Source: Streptomyces violens
GTDB taxonomy: Bacteria; Actinomycetota; Actinomycetes; Streptomycetales; Streptomycetaceae
Direction: 5' to 3'
Length of the DNA stretch: 64,000 nucleotides
Assembly: GCF_000717745.1 (NCBI RefSeq)
Contig: NZ_JOBH01000007.1
Span: 62,001 to 126,000 of the forward strand
In this document: piece after piece, positions 58,955 through 64,000 of the stretch
How positions within the stretch are numbered: position 1 is the stretch's first letter
Layout: each line of letters opens with the position of its first letter
Position numbers and translations under genes: made by a program
The notes under the pieces: model-generated
Seen by the model: the letters and a program-made list of their open reading frames with translations, nothing else
The model's database searches: none
Told to the model about the DNA's origin: nothing

Positions 58955-60040
58955 GTGTCCATGGAGGACGTACTGCGTCCGCTGATCGTCGTGGGCGGCT
59001 CGGTCGCCCTCACGCTCGCCCTGGGGTGGGCGGCCGATCTGGCGATGCGCCGGGCCGATGCCGCGCGCCCGGACACCCCGCTGTGGGGGCTGCTGCGGCG
59101 CTGCCGGATACCGCTCCAAGTGGTGCTCCTGACGGCGCTGTTGCGCGGGACGTTCGACCGCACCAGACTCGCGGTCATCGACGCGCACAGCGCCGGCATC
59201 GGGCAGCTGCTCTCCCTCGTCCTGATCGCCGCCACCGCCTGGCTGGCGATAAGGGTCTCGGCGGCGATCGTGGAGTCCTCGTACTCGCGGTACGCGGCGG
59301 GCGCCCGGGACGCCGCACGGGTCCGCCGGGTCCGTACGCAGGTCACACTGATCCAGCGGGTGGTCACCGCGGTGGTCGCGGTGGTCGCCGTCGCCGCGAT
59401 GCTGCTGACCTTCCCGGAGATGCGTGCGGTCGGCACCTCGATGCTGGCCTCGGCCGGTGTGCTGGGCATCGTCGCCGGTGTCGCGGCGCAGTCCACGCTC
59501 GGCAACCTCTTCGCGGGCCTGCAGATCGCCTTCGGCGACATGGTGCGGATCGGCGACACGGTCGTGGTGGACGGCGAGTGGGGCACGGTCGAGGAGATCA
59601 CCCTGACCTTCCTGACCGTACGGACCTGGGACGAGCGCCGGATCACCATGCCGGTCTCGTACTTCACCAGCAATCCGTTCGAGAACTGGTCGCGCGGCGG
59701 CGCGCAGATGACCGGCACGGTCTTCTTCCAGCTCGACCACAGTGCGCCGGTCGAGGAGATGCGCGAGAAGCTCGCGGAGATCCTGAAGAACTCCGACGAC
59801 TGGGACGGCCGGGCGCAGACCCTGGTGGTCACCGACACCACGCCCACCACGATCGAGGTGCGGGCGCTGGTGACCGCCCGGGACGCGGACGCGATCTGGA
59901 CGGTGCGCTGCGAGGTGCGCGAGCAGATGATCACGTGGCTGCGGGACGCGCACCCGTACGCGCTCCCGCGCATCGCGACGGCGCCGGCCCCCGCCCTGGA
60001 GTCCGCTGACGGGCAGGCCCGGCCCTCCTTTGAGAAGTAG
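58955..60040 (+). CDS. MscS-family mechanosensitive channel
   Basis: A 361-residue protein. GTG at 58955 with AGGAGG upstream (an ATG 6 bases later is an option). Three or four helices, then the pore helix ASAGVLGIVAGVAAQSTLGNLFAGLQIAF and the beta domain FGDMVRIGDTVVVDGEWGTVEEI. The pore-helix text here is split as ASAGVLGIVAGVAAQ and STLGNLFAGLQ. It opens under membrane tension. Convergent with the antiporter gene, 15 bases away. Confidence 0.93.
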   Translation: MSMEDVLRPLIVVGGSVALTLALGWAADLAMRRADAARPDTPLWGLLRRCRIPLQVVLLTALLRGTFDRTRLAVIDAHSAGIGQLLSLVLIAATAWLAIRVSAAIVESSYSRYAAGARDAARVRRVRTQVTLIQRVVTAVVAVVAVAAMLLTFPEMRAVGTSMLASAGVLGIVAGVAAQSTLGNLFAGLQIAFGDMVRIGDTVVVDGEWGTVEEITLTFLTVRTWDERRITMPVSYFTSNPFENWSRGGAQMTGTVFFQLDHSAPVEEMREKLAEILKNSDDWDGRAQTLVVTDTTPTTIEVRALVTARDADAIWTVRCEVREQMITWLRDAHPYALPRIATAPAPALESADGQARPSFEK

Positions 60041-60055
60041 CGTTTCAGCAGGCGA

Positions 60056-61705
60056 TCAGGAAGACGTGCTGCGCATACTCCGTACGTCCAGGTGACGCAG
60101 CACCCGGTCGACCACCTCCGGGTCCGAGCCGGGCTCGGAGCGCGCCGAGAGCACTTCGTGGCGCGCGGCCGAGAGCAGCTCGCTCTGGATGCGCTGGACC
60201 TTCTTCACGCGCGCGATGCGCTTGTCGTAGCCCTCTCGCCGTTCGTCGTCCACGATGTCCGGCGAGATGCGGGCGCCCATCTCGTACGTGCTCCGGGACA
60301 GCCGCTCCACGACCTCGTCGGACAGCTCCTCCTCAGCCAGCACCTCCTTCAGCCGCTGCCGGGACGCCTTGACCACCCGGATCGCCAGCTCGCGCTCCAG
60401 CGCGTCCTCGGCGTCCGTGTCGGCCCGCACCCCCAGCTTCTTGACCAGGAAGGGCAGCGTCAGGCCCTGCACGAGGAGGGTGGCCAGCACCACGGAGAAG
60501 GCGATGAAGAGGATCTCGTCGCGGGCCGGGAACGGCCCGCCGCCGTCCACCTCGAACGGGATGGCCAGCGCCAGCGCCACCGAGGCCACCCCGCGCATCC
60601 CCGACCACCACATCACGATGGTCTCCCGCCAGCTGGTGGGAATCTCCTCCGCGATGCGGTGCCGGTGCATCCGCTTGGCCAGCCACGCGGCGGGCAGCAG
60701 CCACAGCAGCCGGAGGCCCACCACGACGGCGACCACGGCCGCGCCGGCGCCCAGCAGCTGCTGCCAGTGCCCGGCGGCGGTGCCGAAGATGTTGTGCAGC
60801 TCCAGGCCGATCAGGCCGAACGCGACGCCGGTGACCAGGGTGTCGACGACCTCCCAGAAGGTGTGCCCGGCGAGCCGGCCCATCACGTCGTCGGCGTCGG
60901 CGGCGTAGTGCGCGAGGAAGAGCGCCGCGGTGAGCACGGAGAGCACGCCGGAGCCGTGGAACTCCTCGGCGAGCACGTACGCCACGAACGGCACCAGCAG
61001 CGACAGCCCGACCTGGAGGGTGGCGTCGTCGACCACGTCCATCAGCTTGTTGGCCAGCCAGCCGAGCACCACGCCGACCACTATCGCCACCACGGCGGAG
61101 AGCACCAGCGCGCCGACCGCGGCCGGCGCGGAGAACGTGCCGGAGACCGCGGCGGCCAGCGCCACGTGGTACAGCACGATCGCGGTGACGTCGTTGAAGA
61201 GGCCCTCGCCCTCCAGGATCGACACCAGCCGGCGGGGCAGCCCGAGCTTGCCGGCGACCGCGGTCGCGGCGACCGGGTCGGGCGGCGCGACCAGCGCGCC
61301 CAGGACGACGGCGGCGGCCACCGGCAGGCCGGGGACGACGCTGTGCGCGACGGCGGCGACGGCCGCGGTGGTCGCGAAGACCAGCGCCACCGCGAGCAGG
61401 AAGATCGGCCTGATGTTGGCGGTGAACTGGCGCCAGGACGTGCGCTGCACCGCCGCGTACAGCAGCGGTGGCAGCAGCAGCGGGAGGATGTACTCCGGCG
61501 GCACCTGGACGTTCGGTACGAACGGCAGCAGGGCCAGCACCGCCCCCGCGATCGTCATCAGCACCGGTGACGGCAGTCCCAGCCGGTCACCGAGCGGGAC
61601 CATGACCACGGCCCCCAGCAGCAGGACGAACATCAGGGCCAGCTGGTCCACGGCAGGCACGCTCCGGAGCTTCGAAATCAGTCGATCACTGATCAAGCCT
61701 GCCAT
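60056..61705 (-). CDS. Na+/H+ antiporter, CPA1 type
   Basis: A 549-residue protein with about 12 membrane helices followed by a 130-residue charged cytoplasmic tail. The ion-binding core is PPDPVAATAVAGKLGLP and EGEGLFNDVTAIVLYHVAL with the Asn-Asp pair. WWSGMRGVASVALALAIP is a late conserved helix. Moves sodium out for protons. Single gene. Confidence 0.92.
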   Translation of the reverse strand: MAGLISDRLISKLRSVPAVDQLALMFVLLLGAVVMVPLGDRLGLPSPVLMTIAGAVLALLPFVPNVQVPPEYILPLLLPPLLYAAVQRTSWRQFTANIRPIFLLAVALVFATTAAVAAVAHSVVPGLPVAAAVVLGALVAPPDPVAATAVAGKLGLPRRLVSILEGEGLFNDVTAIVLYHVALAAAVSGTFSAPAAVGALVLSAVVAIVVGVVLGWLANKLMDVVDDATLQVGLSLLVPFVAYVLAEEFHGSGVLSVLTAALFLAHYAADADDVMGRLAGHTFWEVVDTLVTGVAFGLIGLELHNIFGTAAGHWQQLLGAGAAVVAVVVGLRLLWLLPAAWLAKRMHRHRIAEEIPTSWRETIVMWWSGMRGVASVALALAIPFEVDGGGPFPARDEILFIAFSVVLATLLVQGLTLPFLVKKLGVRADTDAEDALERELAIRVVKASRQRLKEVLAEEELSDEVVERLSRSTYEMGARISPDIVDDERREGYDKRIARVKKVQRIQSELLSAARHEVLSARSEPGSDPEVVDRVLRHLDVRSMRSTSS

Positions 61706-61754
61706 GAAGCGCGGGAAACGCCCGCCGACAGGTCCTTCGGTGGCGGCCGGCCGA

Positions 61755-61790
61755 GCCGGTCCGAGGTGTCACGCCCTCTCGCGGACCGGC
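61755..61790 (-). terminator. hairpin after the pseudouridine synthase gene
   Basis: GCCGGTCCG (61755-61763) with its complement 61782-61790, a few bases past the stop at 61798. Confidence 0.65.
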
Positions 61791-61797
61791 CCCCGGG

Positions 61798-62739
61798 TCA
61801 GGCGCTCTCGGCGCGCACCCGGTCCAGAGCGCGCTGCAGGTCCTCCGGGTAGTCGCTCTCGAACTCCACCCAGCGGCCGTCCGAGGGGTGCTCGAAGCCG
61901 AGGCGCACGGCGTGCAGCCACTGCCGGGTGAGGCCGAGGCGCTTGGCGAGCGTGGGGTCGGCGCCGTAGGTGAGGTCGCCGACGCAGGGGTGGCGGTGCG
62001 CGGACATGTGCACGCGGATCTGGTGCGTGCGGCCGGTCTCCAGCTTGATGTCCAGCAGGCTGGCCGCGCGGAACGCCTCGACGAGGTCGTAGTGCGTGAC
62101 GGACGGCTTGCCGTCGGCGGTCACGGCCCACTTGTAGTCGTGCTGCGGGTGGCGGCCGATCGGGGCGTCGATCGTGCCGCTGAGCGGGTCGGGGTGGCCC
62201 TGGACGAGGGCGTTGTACCGCTTCTCCGGGACGCGCTCCTTGAACTGCCGCTTCAGGGACGTGTACGCGCGCTCGGACTTGGCCACGACCATCAGGCCCG
62301 ACGTGCCGACGTCCAGGCGGTGCACCACGCCCTGGCGCTCGGCGGCGCCGGAGGTGGAGATGCGGTACCCGGCGGCTGCCAGGCCGCCGATGACGGTCGT
62401 GCCGGTCCAGCCGGGGCTGGGGTGCGCGGCGACGCCGACCGGCTTCATGATCACCACGACGTCGTCGTCGTCATGGATGATCTCCATGCCCTCGACGGGC
62501 TCGGCGACGATCTCCACGGGGGCCGGGGCCTGCGGCATCTCGACTTCCAGCCAGGCGCCGCCGTGCACCCGCTCGGACTTCATCACCTCGGACCCGTCGA
62601 CCCGGACCTTTCCGGCGGCGGCGAGCTCGGCCGCCTTCGTACGGGAAAAGCCGAACATGCGGGCCAGCGCGGCGTCGACGCGCTCGCCCTCCAGGCCGTC
62701 CGGTACGGGCAGGGTGCGGATCTCGGGAATCGTGCTCAC
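61798..62739 (-). CDS. RluA-family 23S rRNA pseudouridine synthase
   Basis: A 313-residue enzyme. S4 RNA-binding domain ([33 protein letters not shown]) at 17-60; catalytic Asp in [39 protein letters not shown] near the end. Likely RluD-like. lspA is 79 bases upstream on the same strand, a well-known neighbour pair. Confidence 0.94.
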   Translation of the reverse strand: MSTIPEIRTLPVPDGLEGERVDAALARMFGFSRTKAAELAAAGKVRVDGSEVMKSERVHGGAWLEVEMPQAPAPVEIVAEPVEGMEIIHDDDDVVVIMKPVGVAAHPSPGWTGTTVIGGLAAAGYRISTSGAAERQGVVHRLDVGTSGLMVVAKSERAYTSLKRQFKERVPEKRYNALVQGHPDPLSGTIDAPIGRHPQHDYKWAVTADGKPSVTHYDLVEAFRAASLLDIKLETGRTHQIRVHMSAHRHPCVGDLTYGADPTLAKRLGLTRQWLHAVRLGFEHPSDGRWVEFESDYPEDLQRALDRVRAESA

Positions 62740-62818
62740 CCCACGAGTATGGCAGTCCCCGCGGACACTTCCGCCGGCCCCGTCCCCGCCTGTGGAAAAC
62801 CCCCGCGGGGCCCGGGAT

Positions 62819-63430
62819 TCAGTCCTTGTGGACGGTGCCGTCCGGGTCCAGGCCGCGGAAGGAGAGCAGCACGATCAGGATGCCGCCGCAGACGATCCCG
62901 GAGTCGGCGAGGTTGAAGACCGCGAAGTGCGCGGGGGCGATGAAGTCGACCACCGCGCCCTGGAAGACGCCGGGCGAGCGGAAGATCCGGTCGGTGAGGT
63001 TGCCGAAGGCGCCGCCGAGCAGCAGGCCGAGCGCGAGGGCCCAGGGCAGGCTGTAGAGCTTGCGGGCGATCCGGAAGATCACCACGATCACCGCGGCGGC
63101 GATCAGCGTCAGGAAGACGGTCAGCGCCTCGCCCATGCTGAAGGCGGCGCCGCGGTTGCGGATCACCTCGAACTGCAGCAGCGTGCCGATCACCTGGACC
63201 GGCTCGTGGTGCTCCAGCTTGGCGACCACCAGCAGCTTGCTGCCGAGGTCCAGGAGGTACACGATCAGCGCGACGAGCAGCAGCGCGCCGATCCGCCGCG
63301 GCCCGCGCGGCGCGGCCGTGGCGCCCGTCGCGCCCGTCTCAGGGGTTCCCTGCTCGGCGTCCCCGCCGTCCCCCTGCCCGGGCTCCGGTTCGTTGCCCGG
63401 CGTACCGGTGATGCGCTCCGCCTCTGCCAC
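62819..63430 (-). CDS. lspA: lipoprotein signal peptidase
   Basis: LspA, 203 residues from GTG at 63430 (GAGGG upstream). A hydrophilic N-terminus of 45 residues precedes four helices. The catalytic aspartates lie in [11 protein letters not shown] and [27 protein letters not shown] is also conserved. It cuts the signal peptide after Lgt has lipidated the cysteine. Normal length except for the N-terminal extension. Confidence 0.96.
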   Translation of the reverse strand: MAEAERITGTPGNEPEPGQGDGGDAEQGTPETGATGATAAPRGPRRIGALLLVALIVYLLDLGSKLLVVAKLEHHEPVQVIGTLLQFEVIRNRGAAFSMGEALTVFLTLIAAAVIVVIFRIARKLYSLPWALALGLLLGGAFGNLTDRIFRSPGVFQGAVVDFIAPAHFAVFNLADSGIVCGGILIVLLSFRGLDPDGTVHKD

Positions 63431-63552
63431 GTGTGAGTCCCTCAGCCCGTTCCGAGTCCGCGGCCAGGCCCCCGCCTGGCTGAGGTCGAGGGTACGGCAC
63501 CGGGGACAGCCGCAGGTGAGTACGGGTACGGGTATGCGTATCCGTACGGCAC

Positions 63553-63580
63553 GGGGCCGGGGCAGCACTGCCCCGGCCCC
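63553..63580 (-). terminator. terminator of the TraR/DksA gene
   Basis: A 12-bp stem, GGGGCCGGGGCA (63553-63564) with 63569-63580, loop of 4, 8 bases after the stop. A GC-rich hairpin without T-run. Confidence 0.8.
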
Positions 63581-63588
63581 GCCCGCTC

Positions 63589-64000
63589 CTACCGGCGCTC
63601 GGTCTTCTGCTTGCACTCCACGCAGAGCGTGGCCCGGGGGAACGCCTGCATACGGGCCTTGCCGATCGGCTTGCCGCAGTTCTCGCAGAGCCCGTACGTG
63701 CCCGCGTCCAGCCGCTCCAGCGCCCGTTCGGTCTGGTGCAGCATCTCGCGCGCGTTGGAGGCCAGCGCCATCTCGTGCTCGCGGGTGATGTTCTTCGAGC
63801 CGGTGTCGGCCTCGTCACCCGTGCTGTCGCTGGAGTCCCGCATCAGGCCCGCGATGGCGTCCTCGGAGGACCGGATCTCCTCGCGCAGCCGGTTCTCCTC
63901 CTCCCGCAGCATCGAACGGGCCTCGTCGGCCTCGGCCTCCGACCACGGCTCCTCGCCCGGCCGTACGGGCAGCTCGGCGGCGGTCGCCGGGCCGGTACGC
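63589..64000 (-). CDS. TraR/DksA-type zinc-finger regulator, truncated by the window edge
   Basis: The C-terminal 137 residues are visible; the frame continues to the right edge with no start needed at the ATG at 63912. Text [19 protein letters not shown] continues into a coiled coil ([36 protein letters not shown]). The zinc finger is CENCGKPI ... LCVECKQ. DksA-like proteins bind RNA polymerase. The protein may be RbpA-unrelated; the family is secure. Confidence 0.9.
   Translation of the reverse strand, partial: RTGPATAAELPVRPGEEPWSEAEADEARSMLREEENRLREEIRSSEDAIAGLMRDSSDSTGDEADTGSKNITREHEMALASNAREMLHQTERALERLDAGTYGLCENCGKPIGKARMQAFPRATLCVECKQKTERR

Overview
The window is a stretch of a high-GC actinobacterial chromosome, almost certainly Streptomyces. 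Three things point there: dense genes with GTG and TTG starts and frequent ATGA/GTGA overlaps; the bifunctional PriA (HisA/TrpF) in place of separate enzymes; and a gene order gltD-gltB-VIT-(ADP-ribosylglycohydrolases)-lgt-dsb-trpA-trpB-trpM-trpC ... trpE-hisI ... his operon ... dnaE ... phoD ... rluA-lspA-traR that matches the core Streptomyces chromosome as I remember it. I see no rRNA, tRNA, CRISPR array, insertion sequence or prophage.

Layout. 1-1428: end of a metallo-beta-lactamase-fold gene, an F420/FMN-type PPOX flavoprotein and an orphan Uma2-type nuclease. 1534-7980: gltBD (glutamate synthase) with a strong terminator and a well-formed candidate GlnR box upstream. 8001-14168: a VIT-family transporter, then four ADP-ribosylglycohydrolase paralogues translationally coupled by ATGA overlaps. 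14230-16068: lgt and a membrane-anchored DsbA-like protein. 16176-22951: trpC-trpM-trpB-trpA, three small membrane-protein genes and trpE, with hisI just upstream of trpE. 23453-24272: a tiny membrane protein and a mycothiol-dependent-isomerase-like protein.

24304-34937 looks like an accessory block. It holds a five-gene set that could make and export a small amino-acid-derived molecule (ATP-grasp ligase, EamA exporter, YggS-type PLP protein, cysteine-synthase-like enzyme, phosphoribosyltransferase). Next come a LysR regulator divergent from a succinate dehydrogenase operon (sdhCAB), and a three-gene cobalt-type nitrile hydratase whose beta subunit is split in two, as in thiocyanate hydrolase and toyocamycin nitrile hydratase.

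34992-40725 is the histidine operon (hisD-C-B-small membrane gene-H-priA-ridA-hisF), coupled by short overlaps. 40941-48656: a membrane protein with beta-helix-like repeats, a LON-domain protein, a YbaK deacylase, the 24-residue ribosomal protein bL37, a membrane protein, an ABC-2 exporter, a NYN-domain protein and a small charged protein. 48732-64000: dnaE, a DUF2252 protein, a membrane protein, two tandem DsbA-like proteins, Tat-exported PhoD, a dienelactone hydrolase-like protein, an MscS channel, a Na+/H+ antiporter, an RluA pseudouridine synthase, LspA and the start-truncated TraR/DksA-type regulator.

The genes mix nitrogen assimilation (glutamate supply), aromatic and histidine amino-acid synthesis (sharing PriA), lipoprotein maturation (Lgt, LspA) and extracytoplasmic thiol chemistry. 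The parts most worth following are the ADP-ribosylglycohydrolase operon, the ATP-grasp/cysteine-synthase-like cluster and the split nitrile hydratase.
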